Assembly: GCA_016930085.1 (NCBI GenBank)
Contig: JAFGHO010000124.1
Coordinates: forward strand, 1-64,000
Source of the DNA: Spirochaetales bacterium
GTDB lineage: Bacteria; Spirochaetota; Spirochaetia; SZUA-6; JAFGRV01
Direction of reading: 5' to 3'
Length of the DNA stretch: 64,000 bases
The position numbers and the translations under genes are program-made. The notes under the pieces were generated by a model. It was not told the origin of the DNA. It made no database searches and saw only the letters and a program-made list of their open reading frames with translations. Positions within the stretch are counted from its first letter, which is position 1. Each line of letters begins with the position of its first letter. Positions 46,139-56,334 of this stretch are shown here, in pieces.

Positions 46139-49100
46139 GTGATGAGATACGGAATAGCACTATCACTATGCATTTTTTTGATCATAACAACTTCATTCGC
46201 GTTTGCACAGGACGGGGACGAGATCTCACCGACTCCCGTTCCGGAGATGGACGGGAATATCCTCAACACATACAACACGGCAAACGGGCTGGAAAACTGG
46301 GATTATGAATACGATGTGTCGGGTCTCAAGAAGGGGATGTACAATATCATCGTCCAGGGAAAGGACCGGGCGGGAAATATCACCTACGGCGGGCCGATCA
46401 ATATATTTATCGATCCCTCGTCCGACCTGCCGGAGATCGGGATCACCAATCCAACACCGGGTATGCGGGTCGGCGGCAGCCACCTGAACATTGTCGGCAC
46501 CTGCGTCGACGACGACGGGGTGGGAAAAGTCGAGGTTAAAATCAATGACGGTGAGTTTGTCGAGGCGGAGGGAAAGGATTTCTGGTCGTTCAGGCTTTCG
46601 ACGGAGGGATTGGCCGACGGTAAACATACTCTGACGGTGCGCGGAACGGATATCAATGGCACTCAGGGGGAAGAACTCTCGAGGGCTTTCTATATCGATA
46701 CTTCGAGGCCGGTACATTATTTTACATCAGGACAAAGCGGCGCCCTCGTGTCGGGAAAAACCGCACTCGAAGGCTATGTTACCGACAAAAACGGTATCGA
46801 AGAATGTTATGTGAGTGAAGACAATGGAAAGAATTTCGAACGTCTCAAACTCAGGTACGACAAGCAGGAAGACGCATACTATTTCAGCCTTTCGATCGAC
46901 ACGAAAAAAAAGGAAGAGGGACCGAATGTGTTTTGGCTGAAGAGTGTCGATACCCTTGGTTCCACCGGCTACGCATCCTTTCTCTTTTTCGTGGATAACG
47001 AGGGACCCGAATTGGAAATATTGTATCCGCCCCCCGAGGAGAAAGTCAAAGGAGAAACGACAATTGTCGGAAAAGTGACGGACTCAGTCGGAATACAGTC
47101 GCTTACCTACAAATGGAGAGATGAGACGGGTGAAATAGGGCTTGTGGCGGGAAATCCCTACTGGTCGAAAGAATTCGCTTTTCACGGATTTACGGGCGCG
47201 ACGGAGGCAGTGGCCTTTACGGTGACCGATATTACCGGCAACACGAGGACGGTCAATCTAAAAATACCAGTCGACCGTGAAGCGGATAAGCCGGTGATAA
47301 GGCTTCTGCAGCCCACACCGGACGGGACAACGAGCGGGAATGTGGAGGTTTACGGTTTTGCCGATGACGATGACGGATGCGCTTCTTTGGTCTATGTGAT
47401 CGATAATCGTGAAGCGGTGAGTGTACCGGTAAAAGAAGGATTTTCCTTTACACTCGACAATCTCGAGCCGGGAAAACACCGGATTACCTGTTACGGTATC
47501 GATATCAATGGTGTCGAGGGAGATCGGGAAAAGGTCGAGTTTGTTCATACCGGGGCGGCGGCGGCGATTACTATGGAAAGCCTTGTCTCAAAAGGGGAAA
47601 CCTCGGATTTTCTGCCCGGTATGGCGGTCGACAGATACGATAATGCCCTTCTCCGCGGCTCCATAACCGCTTATGAACGATTCAAACAGGTGCAGTACCG
47701 AATCGGAGGCGAACCGGAAAAATCCCTCTCCCTGAAAAATACGTCGGATGGTTTTCTCAAGCAGTTTGAAATCCCGGTAACGAAAAACCTCCCCTACGGC
47801 ATCGTCAAGTTCGCCGTTACCGCGATCGATGTCCATGATAGGAAAACCGAATTCATATCGTTCGTCTATCTCACCAATTATGCGAAGCGGCAGGGGCCCC
47901 CCGGCATCTATTACGCGGATGCGGGGCTCGAGGGCGGTCGCGTACCTCTTTCTCCCGACTATCCGTTTAACGCATTTTTTCACGGCAACAGGGTGGCGTC
48001 GGTTTCCCTTGAACCCGACATTCCGGAGTTGTCGGTTTCCGAACGAAACGGCAGTATTACCGTCACACCGTCTTCCGGCAGCTTCGACGGAGAGGCAAAG
48101 ATCAAGGTGACGACGGACAGGGACGAGGTCTTTTATTCTCCTGCTTTTCGTTTTGTTTCCGATTTTTCTTATTTCAGTCAGGAATTGAACCAGCTTACGA
48201 TAAGTGGAGTCGACGGCTCACAGGAACAAACCGGTTTTTATCCGGGCATGACGATTTATTGCGCCGACGGTAAAGCGAAACTCGAAGGCGAATTGAGTGC
48301 CGTCGTCGTGAAGGGGGAATACCGGGTGAACGGCGGTGAGTTTAAAAAGCTTTCCGTAAGCGTCAAAAAAGGCGAAACACGTGGCGGTTTTTCTTTGGGG
48401 CTGCCGAAAGATATCCCGTTCGGAAAAAATGAAGTCGAAATCCGGGTGTACGATAAAGCGGGAGGGGCCGCGGCTCATCAATCCTTCTTTTTTGCCGTCG
48501 ATACCGCAGGCGGTGAGGGCAACGACAGGGAAGGGCTATATTTTATCGATTCCGGAATCGCGGATGACGGATCGGTCGCGATGAAGCCGGGTCGTCCGTT
48601 TGTCGGATTTGTCAACGGGAGGGAGATCGCATCGGTGACTCTGAACCCCCCTTCGGATTTTCTGAATGCGCGGTGGAGTGGTAATCACGCTATCGTCGAG
48701 GCTCAGAAAGACGGCATAAGCCCGAAAACCGAAATCACTGTCGTGACGGCGGACGGCAGGGAGTACCGCTCGGATGCGTATATCTTCCTGGCGGACGCAA
48801 ATCCCCCCGAAATCGAGCTGGAAACACCGGCCGCCGGAACCTGGGTCGGCGAACGGCTCGTTGTCAAGGGCAGGGCGCACGACAATACCGGTATCGACAA
48901 TGTCGAATATTCGACCGACGGCGGGGCCACGTTTTCCTTTCTCACTATGACGCGGGAAGGGGACGAGGTAGTCATTTTCGAAGAGATTATGCTTCAGGGA
49001 ATCGCCGACGGCGACTTTTCGCTGGTCATCCGGGCGCAGGATGGCGGTAATAACATAGCGACCCGGCGAGTTCTTTTGAAAAAGGATACGGAACCGCCGG

Positions 49101-51481
49101 TTATCTCATTTATTACGCCGGAGATAACGCAAAAGGTGAATGGAACGTTCACCGTCACCGGTCTTGTTCAGGATGCGGGAAGAATAACGAAAACGGAGTT
49201 CAGTGATAACAGTGAGACCTTCGAAGAAATAATGACGGGAAAGGTGTTTTCCCGTAATGTCGATCTGGCCTCCTACGAAACGATTCCGGAAAAATTCTTT
49301 ATCCGCAGTTCGGATGAAGGAGGCAATACATCCGTGATGAATCCGGAATTGTCGATCGATTTCGAAGCGGACAAGCCCGTCGTTGAGATACAGATACCGG
49401 AGAACGGCGCGGTTCTTCGCAGCGATTTCATTATTTCCGGAATGGTATTCGATGACGACGGGGTGGCCGGTATCTCATACCGGATCGATGACAATGAGTT
49501 CACCAGAATCGACGGCGGGAACAGTTTCAGCATCCCGGTCCGCCTCGATGACATTACCGACAACGAACATACGATCGAAGTCCAGGCCGAGGATATCGGA
49601 GGATTGAAGGGAGATGTCGTCCAATCGGGATTCTTCGTTTCAAAAGCGGAGCCCGTTTCACAATTGAATGAACCGGATATCGAAGTAACCGCGCGTGGAA
49701 TCATCGAACTCGAGGGAATATCCGAAGATGCCAATGGCATCAGGAACGTCTCCTTGTCCTTCGATAACGGTAATTCCTACAGTCTCATGAACGGCAGTGA
49801 AGAATGGTCGTACCGGTTAAATACGGCGCTCCTCCCGGATGGGGTCCACCGCATTCTGGTAAAGGCGGTCGACAATACCGGGACGGAGGGAATTCACGCG
49901 ACTATTCTCAACGTCGACAACACCCCCCCGGTTCTCTCCCTTGACGCGCCGTTTGACGGACAGATTGCAGACGACGCCTGTTTGATCGACGGAAGGGTGT
50001 TCGACAATATCATTGTGGCGTCACTCACTTTGAAAATAGCTCCGGTGTATGCGGAGCCGGGAACGGAGAAAAACGGCGGGGTCAGAGAATTCCGCCTTGC
50101 CACGGACGGCGTTTTTTCACAATGGATCGATATCAGTGATCTCGAAGCGGGGTGGTACAATCTTCAGCTCGAGGCCGCTGACAGGGGCGAGAATGTGAGT
50201 ATATTGACCCGGAACATACGGGTCCAGCAGAAAACGGTGGTAAACAGGATCGAACAGATATTCCCGACGGACGGAGAATCGGTCTCCGGATATTTCACAT
50301 TGTGCGGCAGGGTGATTTCTGAAAAACCGGTTAAAGCTGTCTCGTTACTCGTCGATGATGTTCTTCTTAAGTCCATCGATGTGGACGAATACGGTTATTT
50401 CAGCCGGGAATGTTCTCCCGATGAGTTTTCCGACGGAGAACATGTGATCGAAACGGCGGTCTCCCTCGAGGACGGAAGTTCGCTTTCATCAGGAAAACAA
50501 AAGCTCATATACGGGAGAAGCGGGGTCTGGGTAAAGATTACCAACCTCAAAACAGGAGATTTCATCACCGACAGGCCGTGGCTCGAAGGCGAAGCCGGGT
50601 ATTTTCTCGATCCCGTCGAAAAGGAGGCGGGGGAAGCCTACAAAGAATATCAACGGCTGCTCAAGAAGAATTCCGTCGACCGCATCGAGGTGAGTCTCGA
50701 TAACGGAAAGTCATTCAAATCCGCATCAGGCACAAAAAAATGGAAGTTCAGACTCGAAACGCAGAATATTACCGACGGGGATGTCCGGATTATGGTTCGC
50801 GCCTCCTGCGGTGACCACTTTGCTGTGACCAAAGCGATCGTCAATAACGATGACCTGGCACCGGCGGTCACCATCCTCAATCCCGAAGAAGGGAAACGCT
50901 TCAATGATAAAATCAGTGTGCTGGGAACGGCCTCGGATGAAAACGGTCTTGAGGATATTTCCATCAATCTCAGGAAGGGCGACAAATCGGGATATTCGAT
51001 CCCGGAGTTCATACAGGGAATGTATTTCGATACACAGGTACTCGGCGCCACTGTCGTAAACGCTGGACTCGGTCTTACCTTTTTCGACCAGAATGTGCGG
51101 CTTCAGGTTCAGGCGGGGATCGCCCCGCCGGGACGGTTTTCAGGGTTGGTGATCGGAACGAAATTGATCGCTAATATTTTCAAACTCCCGTTCGATTATT
51201 TATTCGGACCCGATTGGGCTTTTTTCTCCATGTCTTTTGCGCTGGGAGCGAATTTCTCATATTTTACCATGTCCGATGACGAGATCGCGTTTACGGACAA
51301 GGGACTCGTCATCAGCGCAATTTTCTTTCAGTGGGAAGTGGCGAAGTTCCATTTTGAGGATATGACGGCGTTCAATACGTACAGCATCTACACGGAGTTC
51401 GATCTGTGGGTGCTTTCCTCCGATATCGAAGGCGGGGTCGAACCGAAATTTTCGGCCGGTCTGCGGATCGGTATTCTGTAA
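46139..51481 (+). CDS. Giant Ig-repeat protein with C-terminal membrane-barrel-like domain
   Basis: A 1780-residue protein with an ordinary signal peptide (cleavage near AFAQ), 12 bases after the preceding gene and preceded by GAGAGGAGG. Ig-like repeats fill most of the length (LADGKHTLTVRGTDINGTQ, LPDGVHRILVKAVDNTGTE, VDNTPPVLSLDAPFDGQIAD). The last about 160 residues differ: alternating aromatic and small residues (AGLGLTFFDQNVRLQVQAGI, FAGLRIGIL-type end SAGLRIGIL) suggest an outer-membrane beta-barrel or porin-like anchor. Together with the lipoprotein it may form a two-protein surface structure. A strong bidirectional terminator follows. Confidence 0.83.
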   Translation: MMRYGIALSLCIFLIITTSFAFAQDGDEISPTPVPEMDGNILNTYNTANGLENWDYEYDVSGLKKGMYNIIVQGKDRAGNITYGGPINIFIDPSSDLPEIGITNPTPGMRVGGSHLNIVGTCVDDDGVGKVEVKINDGEFVEAEGKDFWSFRLSTEGLADGKHTLTVRGTDINGTQGEELSRAFYIDTSRPVHYFTSGQSGALVSGKTALEGYVTDKNGIEECYVSEDNGKNFERLKLRYDKQEDAYYFSLSIDTKKKEEGPNVFWLKSVDTLGSTGYASFLFFVDNEGPELEILYPPPEEKVKGETTIVGKVTDSVGIQSLTYKWRDETGEIGLVAGNPYWSKEFAFHGFTGATEAVAFTVTDITGNTRTVNLKIPVDREADKPVIRLLQPTPDGTTSGNVEVYGFADDDDGCASLVYVIDNREAVSVPVKEGFSFTLDNLEPGKHRITCYGIDINGVEGDREKVEFVHTGAAAAITMESLVSKGETSDFLPGMAVDRYDNALLRGSITAYERFKQVQYRIGGEPEKSLSLKNTSDGFLKQFEIPVTKNLPYGIVKFAVTAIDVHDRKTEFISFVYLTNYAKRQGPPGIYYADAGLEGGRVPLSPDYPFNAFFHGNRVASVSLEPDIPELSVSERNGSITVTPSSGSFDGEAKIKVTTDRDEVFYSPAFRFVSDFSYFSQELNQLTISGVDGSQEQTGFYPGMTIYCADGKAKLEGELSAVVVKGEYRVNGGEFKKLSVSVKKGETRGGFSLGLPKDIPFGKNEVEIRVYDKAGGAAAHQSFFFAVDTAGGEGNDREGLYFIDSGIADDGSVAMKPGRPFVGFVNGREIASVTLNPPSDFLNARWSGNHAIVEAQKDGISPKTEITVVTADGREYRSDAYIFLADANPPEIELETPAAGTWVGERLVVKGRAHDNTGIDNVEYSTDGGATFSFLTMTREGDEVVIFEEIMLQGIADGDFSLVIRAQDGGNNIATRRVLLKKDTEPPVISFITPEITQKVNGTFTVTGLVQDAGRITKTEFSDNSETFEEIMTGKVFSRNVDLASYETIPEKFFIRSSDEGGNTSVMNPELSIDFEADKPVVEIQIPENGAVLRSDFIISGMVFDDDGVAGISYRIDDNEFTRIDGGNSFSIPVRLDDITDNEHTIEVQAEDIGGLKGDVVQSGFFVSKAEPVSQLNEPDIEVTARGIIELEGISEDANGIRNVSLSFDNGNSYSLMNGSEEWSYRLNTALLPDGVHRILVKAVDNTGTEGIHATILNVDNTPPVLSLDAPFDGQIADDACLIDGRVFDNIIVASLTLKIAPVYAEPGTEKNGGVREFRLATDGVFSQWIDISDLEAGWYNLQLEAADRGENVSILTRNIRVQQKTVVNRIEQIFPTDGESVSGYFTLCGRVISEKPVKAVSLLVDDVLLKSIDVDEYGYFSRECSPDEFSDGEHVIETAVSLEDGSSLSSGKQKLIYGRSGVWVKITNLKTGDFITDRPWLEGEAGYFLDPVEKEAGEAYKEYQRLLKKNSVDRIEVSLDNGKSFKSASGTKKWKFRLETQNITDGDVRIMVRASCGDHFAVTKAIVNNDDLAPAVTILNPEEGKRFNDKISVLGTASDENGLEDISINLRKGDKSGYSIPEFIQGMYFDTQVLGATVVNAGLGLTFFDQNVRLQVQAGIAPPGRFSGLVIGTKLIANIFKLPFDYLFGPDWAFFSMSFALGANFSYFTMSDDEIAFTDKGLVISAIFFQWEVAKFHFEDMTAFNTYSIYTEFDLWVLSSDIEGGVEPKFSAGLRIGIL

Positions 51482-51491
51482 GGGCAATCCG

Positions 51492-51528
51492 GTAAAAGGC
51501 CGCCGTTTTACGGACGGCGGCCTTTTAC
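51492..51528. terminator. Bidirectional rho-independent terminator
   Basis: A perfect 15-bp stem (51492-51506 with 51514-51528, core GGCCGCCG/CGGCGGCC) with a 7-base loop, flanked by A4 and T4 inside the stem ends. It lies 11 bases after the giant operon. Confidence 0.92.
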
Positions 51529-51539
51529 ATGATATTTGT

Positions 51540-51568
51540 TTGAAAAGCCGCGGTCCATGTATTATGAT
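51540..51568 (+). promoter_or_regulatory. Sigma-70-type promoter for the response-regulator gene
   Basis: TTGAAA at 51540-51545, a 17-base spacer and TATGAT at 51563-51568. The leader would be only about 12 bases. Confidence 0.5.
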
Positions 51569-51585
51569 AAAAAGTAACCGATACC

Positions 51586-53400
51586 ATGAATAAACTGCTG
51601 ATAATCGAATCAGATGAAATTCTCCGCAAAACGGCCGCCACCGTCCTTTCCGAAGGCGGCAATAAGGTCGAAGAGGCGTCCGACGGGAAAGAGGGATTCA
51701 GGCTGGCGTTGGAGAGGGAGTATGATCTCATTATCTGCGATACACGCCCGGCGAAAAAAGACGGATACGAACTCGTCAGGGAAATCAAGAAACACCCGAT
51801 GAAACAGATTGTTCCTTTTGTCATGATAACGGATAAGGCGGATATCAGGGAAATACGAAGCGGTCTGAATATCGGTGTCGATCATTATATTATAAAACCC
51901 TTTTCCGCGCAGGATCTTCTCGGTGCGGTAAACGCGTGTCTTGCTAAAAAGGCGCATATCGCCGGATACTACGAAAACAAATACAAAAACATGGTGATGA
52001 TCGAAAAAAAATTCTTTTTCAACAGCCTTACGCGTCTGCCGAACCAGCATCTTCTCCTGAAGAATATCGAGGACATGATTCCATTGCTAAAAGAGAAATT
52101 GAGATTTTTTATCATTTCTTTTTCGATCGACGGTTATGACGATATCTGTACCATCGTCAACCGCCAGATCCTCCAGGAACTTTTGAAACAGATCGTACGG
52201 AAGGTTCAGGGATATTTATATGAAAGCGAGGAATTGTACCAATGTTCCGATAATGATTTTATTATCGTTTCCTATGTGCATTTGCTGGATAACCGGGAAG
52301 TCATCGATGACGAGTATTTTATAGGCAGGACACAGGCGTTTATCGAAATGATCAAGTCCCCCTTCCAACTCGCGAAATACGAGATGAGTCTTACCACGAG
52401 TGTCGGAACGGCATTTTGCGATAATATAGAAGCGATCGATGATGTGACAACGGGCATGGAGTCGGCCAGATACGCGAAGCGCTTTGTGGAATTGAGCGGC
52501 GGTAACGATTATGCCGCTTATTCTCAGAATGTGAAAAAGAAACTCGCGAACATTCTCTCGCCTTCGTTGAAGAAGCATTTTTTTATCAGGGAGATTAAAA
52601 GGAAAGATGTCGATGAAGCGATTGAAGAAGACGACGGGGATGTTTACGAGTGCAAGGTATTTTTCCTCTACCCCCACAATATTATCCAGGAAAAACTCAT
52701 TGTCGAAATCGTTAAAAACGAATACCAGGCTTATATCATCAACGATCACAAAAAACTTCCGTCGATTCTGGCAAAATACAGATCGTCGGTTCTTTTTATC
52801 AATCTCGACGCCGTTCTCCCGGAAAAGAAATGGGAAGTGTATATAAGAAATCTCATGACCGACAAAAAAACGGCCGGTGTCCGGATAGGGATACTCACCT
52901 TTTACGGGACGGCGGACATGGCAAAAAAGTATCTGCTGGAAGCGAGGATACAGTGCGGATTTATCCGGCTGCGGACGAGTTATGCTCAGTGCAAGGACAT
53001 CATTATAAAGGCCCTGGAAGCCGTCGAGGCGAAAGGGAAGAGAAAATATATAAGGATCGACTGCAGGGGAATGCCGTCCGTCTCCGTCAGCCTCAAAATC
53101 TCGGAACAGGTACACAAAGGCGTCCTCCATGATATCAGTTCGGTGGGCATGGCGTGCCGTTTCGGAAAGGACCTCAGCGAATACCTCGAAGGGAAAAAGC
53201 TTCTCGAAGACATTCAGCTTCACCTGAAAGGGAAAATCTGTTCCCTTAAAGGGGAAATCGTGGGGAAACGGTATACGATAGACCGCGAACCCGTCTACAT
53301 TATCATGTTCGGCGCCTATATCGAATCCGCCGTCAGGGACAAGATATACCAATTTATTTATGAATCCCTTCAAAAAGAAATCGACGCCGAACTTGCATGA
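51586..53400 (+). CDS. Response regulator: REC, degenerate GGDEF, pseudo-receiver, PilZ
   Basis: A 604-residue cytosolic signalling protein. The receiver domain (about 1-120) has acidic residues at 9-10, phospho-acceptor D52 (IICDTRPAKKDG) and HYIIKPFS. Residues about 145-310 resemble a GGDEF domain (TRLPNQHLLLKNIEDMI, SVGTAFCDNIEAID), but the catalytic loop reads SDNDFIIV, so cyclase activity is unlikely. About 355-475 looks like a second receiver-type fold without the Asp. The C-terminus (about 485-600) is PilZ-like (KRKYIRIDC, then HDISSVGMACRF), the c-di-GMP-binding pattern with one-residue differences. The next gene is 28 bases downstream and also has PilZ, so both may share a c-di-GMP pathway. 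Confidence 0.85.
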   Translation: MNKLLIIESDEILRKTAATVLSEGGNKVEEASDGKEGFRLALEREYDLIICDTRPAKKDGYELVREIKKHPMKQIVPFVMITDKADIREIRSGLNIGVDHYIIKPFSAQDLLGAVNACLAKKAHIAGYYENKYKNMVMIEKKFFFNSLTRLPNQHLLLKNIEDMIPLLKEKLRFFIISFSIDGYDDICTIVNRQILQELLKQIVRKVQGYLYESEELYQCSDNDFIIVSYVHLLDNREVIDDEYFIGRTQAFIEMIKSPFQLAKYEMSLTTSVGTAFCDNIEAIDDVTTGMESARYAKRFVELSGGNDYAAYSQNVKKKLANILSPSLKKHFFIREIKRKDVDEAIEEDDGDVYECKVFFLYPHNIIQEKLIVEIVKNEYQAYIINDHKKLPSILAKYRSSVLFINLDAVLPEKKWEVYIRNLMTDKKTAGVRIGILTFYGTADMAKKYLLEARIQCGFIRLRTSYAQCKDIIIKALEAVEAKGKRKYIRIDCRGMPSVSVSLKISEQVHKGVLHDISSVGMACRFGKDLSEYLEGKKLLEDIQLHLKGKICSLKGEIVGKRYTIDREPVYIIMFGAYIESAVRDKIYQFIYESLQKEIDAELA

Positions 53401-53428
53401 AAAGCGAATACATATATAATAAATAGTA

Positions 53429-54529
53429 ATGATACGTAAAAAAGGGTATTATCGGATATTTTTTATTTTACTCCTGTGTCTATGCTTCCGCGTCGTTGCC
53501 GGTACCAACCTCATACGCAACGGCGGCTTTGAAGAGGATTATATGGGGTCGGTCGCGATGTGGAGTTACGATGCGTTTCTGGAAACCGAAGACGCGGTCC
53601 GGTTTTATATCAATGAGGCCGACAGCCATTCCGGCAACAGAAGCCTCGCGATCGCCAATATTCTCCCGAATGATTCGAGGGCGATCCAATGGGTCGGGGT
53701 CAAACCGGATACCTTTTACCGGCTTTCCTGCTGGATAAAGATCGTCGAGGCGGACGCAGACAAGACGGGGGCGAATATTACGGTACTCGGTCTGAAAAAC
53801 ACTTCGAGGGACCTCAGGGATACAGGCTCGCACTGGGAACACGTTGTCGTGTACGGAAAAACCGGGCCGGATCAGGAGGAGCTTCCCGTGGTCGTACGGC
53901 TGGGTTTTTACGGCCAGCTAACAACGGGAATCGCCTATTACGATGACATAGCAATCGAGGAGACGGCGGAAGTTCCCGGCGAACATGTCATCGATTTTTC
54001 GACAGGCAACTACCTTCAGAAAACGGAACTGACGAAAAAGCCCGGCCTTTATGCTGTTGCCGTTATCGTCACGGCCGCGATCATTTTGTTATCCGGAATT
54101 ATTGCTTTTCTTTTTTTCAAGACCGATGCACCTGCGAAAGCGATACGTTTTCTCAAATCGAGATTTTTCCTGAAAAGGTACGGCGGAGAAAAGCGGCGGT
54201 ACATCAGAAAAAGGCGGGAACTCGATGTCGCGATAACCCGGCGAATCGCAGGCGGTTATACCAAAACGGTCAATCTTCGCACCCGCGATATTTCGCTGGG
54301 CGGCGCGTTTGTGAAAACGGACGATTTGTCGCTTTTCAGAATAAATGGAACGGTTGTGATTGAAATAGAATATAAAAATACCGTCGTGTTAAAATGCCGT
54401 GCGGAAGTCGTCAGGAGTGAAGTTGTGAAGAACAGGTTCAACAGAATCGTAAAAAAAGGCTTTGGGATACGGTTTATCGATCCTTCCTCGGAGAACCTCA
54501 AGCGTTTGGGTTCGGTCCTGAACGTATAA
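53429..54529 (+). CDS. Membrane receptor: extracytoplasmic CBM-like domain, one TM, cytosolic PilZ
   Basis: A 366-residue protein. A signal sequence leads to a jelly-roll domain (about 25-185) of the CBM4/9 type: NLIRNGGFEEDYMGSVAMW, SGNRSLAIANILPNDSRAI, FYRLSCWIKI, and AYYDDIAIEE. A membrane helix (about 207-230) follows. The cytosolic part is a PilZ domain (about 245-350) with RRYIRKRREL and RDISLGGAFVKT, matching the RxxxR and DxSxxG c-di-GMP motifs. It would link binding of a sugar or surface polymer outside to c-di-GMP inside. The architecture is unusual. It follows the REC/PilZ gene closely. Confidence 0.83.
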   Translation: MIRKKGYYRIFFILLLCLCFRVVAGTNLIRNGGFEEDYMGSVAMWSYDAFLETEDAVRFYINEADSHSGNRSLAIANILPNDSRAIQWVGVKPDTFYRLSCWIKIVEADADKTGANITVLGLKNTSRDLRDTGSHWEHVVVYGKTGPDQEELPVVVRLGFYGQLTTGIAYYDDIAIEETAEVPGEHVIDFSTGNYLQKTELTKKPGLYAVAVIVTAAIILLSGIIAFLFFKTDAPAKAIRFLKSRFFLKRYGGEKRRYIRKRRELDVAITRRIAGGYTKTVNLRTRDISLGGAFVKTDDLSLFRINGTVVIEIEYKNTVVLKCRAEVVRSEVVKNRFNRIVKKGFGIRFIDPSSENLKRLGSVLNV

Positions 54530-54660
54530 GAACAGGGTTCCCGTTAATGACAGTAGATGCGGCCTTCTCGGGATGATTTTTCTTAATCCGTTTTGGGGAA
54601 AGTCCGGCTTAACATTTTGTAAAGAAAATGATAAGGTTCCGTAAAATATAGACGAAAAAA

Positions 54661-54689
54661 TTGGATTTTTTTTCTAATGTTTATACAAT
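54661..54689 (+). promoter_or_regulatory. Sigma-70-type promoter for the solute-binding protein gene
   Basis: TTGGAT at 54661-54666, a 17-base spacer and TACAAT at 54684-54689, about 50 bases before the start codon; AAAGGAGA is the ribosome-binding site. Confidence 0.6.
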
Positions 54690-54740
54690 TTTAGTAAGGC
54701 AAGTCTTTTATCCTGTATTGTTCCTGAAAGGAGACCGGAG

Positions 54741-56330
54741 ATGAAGGCTGGAAACATAATAATGCTTCTTCTGGCCTGGACCGTACTTGTATGTTCGTGC
54801 GAGACAAAAAGAAAAGATGAAACGGTAATCCATGAAACCCTCGACGACGAGTTTTCCGCATCGGACAGCAATAACTTTGTCATATTAAACTATACCGCTG
54901 ATGTTCTGGCTCTGAGCCAGGTTCACGCGAATGATCCGGATATCGGTACCTTTTCCAGCATCATATACGATTCCCTTTGCTATGTCGATGCGGATGGAAA
55001 TCTCAGGCCGGGGCTGGCCGTTTCCTGGAAACAGATCGATGAAAAAATCTACCAGTTCAAACTCCGGCAGGGGGTGAGGTTTCATAACGGACAGCCTTTC
55101 GATGCGTATGACGTCAAACATACATTCGACACGCATCTTGACCCGGCCGTTCAATCGGCAACCGCCCTTATCTGGAATACACGCCATCTTGTTCATATCA
55201 AGGAGGTTGCGGTCGTAGACAGGTATACGGTGAATTTCGTCCTGTATGAAGTCTCGGGCATCGTCTATAATATGATGCATATGTTCAGTGCCGTGATCCC
55301 GAAAGATTATCCTGTGGAGAAACTGAAAGAGCATCCTGTCGGAACAGGGCCGTATAAATTCCTGAAGTGGGATAAAGGACAGCGGATCGTGTTGACGAAA
55401 AACGCTGATTACTGGAATCCGTCTCTTCCGAAAATCGAAAACCTCGTGTTCAGAATTATGCCGGTCGACAGATGGCTTGAAACCATTATCGGCGGCGGGG
55501 CTGATTTCATTATGCATCTGCCGGGTAAATACAGTAAAAAGATCGAGGCCGATGTCAATACCGATCTTATGGAAAGACCGGTACTCTCTTCCATATGGAT
55601 ATCCCTTAAAAACAAGGGACCGTTAAGAGACGTAAGGGTGAGAAGGGCGCTCAATTATGCCGTGAATATGGAACGGATTATCCGTTATGCGGAATACGGG
55701 AAGGGTGTCGAACTGGCGTCGATCGGGAGGCCGGGTGAGTTCGGGTTTAACGAGAACCTCAAACCCTATGGATACGATCCTGAAAAGGCCCGGAAGCTAT
55801 TGAACGGCGCCGGTTACGGGGAGGGGTTTACGCTGAAAGTATTTGCCACCGATATCACCGAGACGGTAATCAGGATGGTAAATGAAGACCTTGCCGATAT
55901 TAATGTCAATCTGGATATTGATATTGTCACACAGTTGGAATACAATCAGCGGGCACCTTACATGGCCAGGATTTTGGGAACAGAACCGACAACAATGTAC
56001 GATGTCACGGTTTTTATCGTCGATAATCCCGTTATCGATATGTTGTTCAATTGCGATACGCTGCTTTTAAGCAGCCTCTCGCATATCAATCATACACCAT
56101 ATAATTATCCGGAGTACGAAAATATGCACAACTGGGCCAATGTTTCCGATCCCCGCGAACACGAAAGACGGCTTAAACGACTGGACGAGTTCATTCACAA
56201 TAATGCCTATTTTATCTTTACCTATCAGCGGATATTGACCAGCGCGGTAAGAAAAAATGTTCATATCAAAAAACTAAATCTCAGCGGTCATCTCGAGTTT
56301 TCAATGCTTACGGAAACGACCAAGGATTAA
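54741..56330 (+). CDS. Family 5 extracellular solute-binding lipoprotein, orphan
   Basis: A 529-residue protein of the peptide/nickel/oligosaccharide-binding family (SBP_bac_5). The signal ends LVCSC, a lipobox. Family features are LRPGLAVSWKQIDEKIYQFK, FHNGQPFDAYDVKHTFD, HPVGTGPYKFLKWDKG and RDVRVRRALNYAVNMERI. No ABC permease or ATPase gene lies beside it. Instead a SpoIIE-type phosphatase gene starts 4 bases after the stop, so it may deliver a ligand signal to that sensor. The ligand (peptide or oligosaccharide) is not predictable. Confidence 0.88.
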   Translation: MKAGNIIMLLLAWTVLVCSCETKRKDETVIHETLDDEFSASDSNNFVILNYTADVLALSQVHANDPDIGTFSSIIYDSLCYVDADGNLRPGLAVSWKQIDEKIYQFKLRQGVRFHNGQPFDAYDVKHTFDTHLDPAVQSATALIWNTRHLVHIKEVAVVDRYTVNFVLYEVSGIVYNMMHMFSAVIPKDYPVEKLKEHPVGTGPYKFLKWDKGQRIVLTKNADYWNPSLPKIENLVFRIMPVDRWLETIIGGGADFIMHLPGKYSKKIEADVNTDLMERPVLSSIWISLKNKGPLRDVRVRRALNYAVNMERIIRYAEYGKGVELASIGRPGEFGFNENLKPYGYDPEKARKLLNGAGYGEGFTLKVFATDITETVIRMVNEDLADINVNLDIDIVTQLEYNQRAPYMARILGTEPTTMYDVTVFIVDNPVIDMLFNCDTLLLSSLSHINHTPYNYPEYENMHNWANVSDPREHERRLKRLDEFIHNNAYFIFTYQRILTSAVRKNVHIKKLNLSGHLEFSMLTETTKD

Positions 56331-56334
56331 CGGC

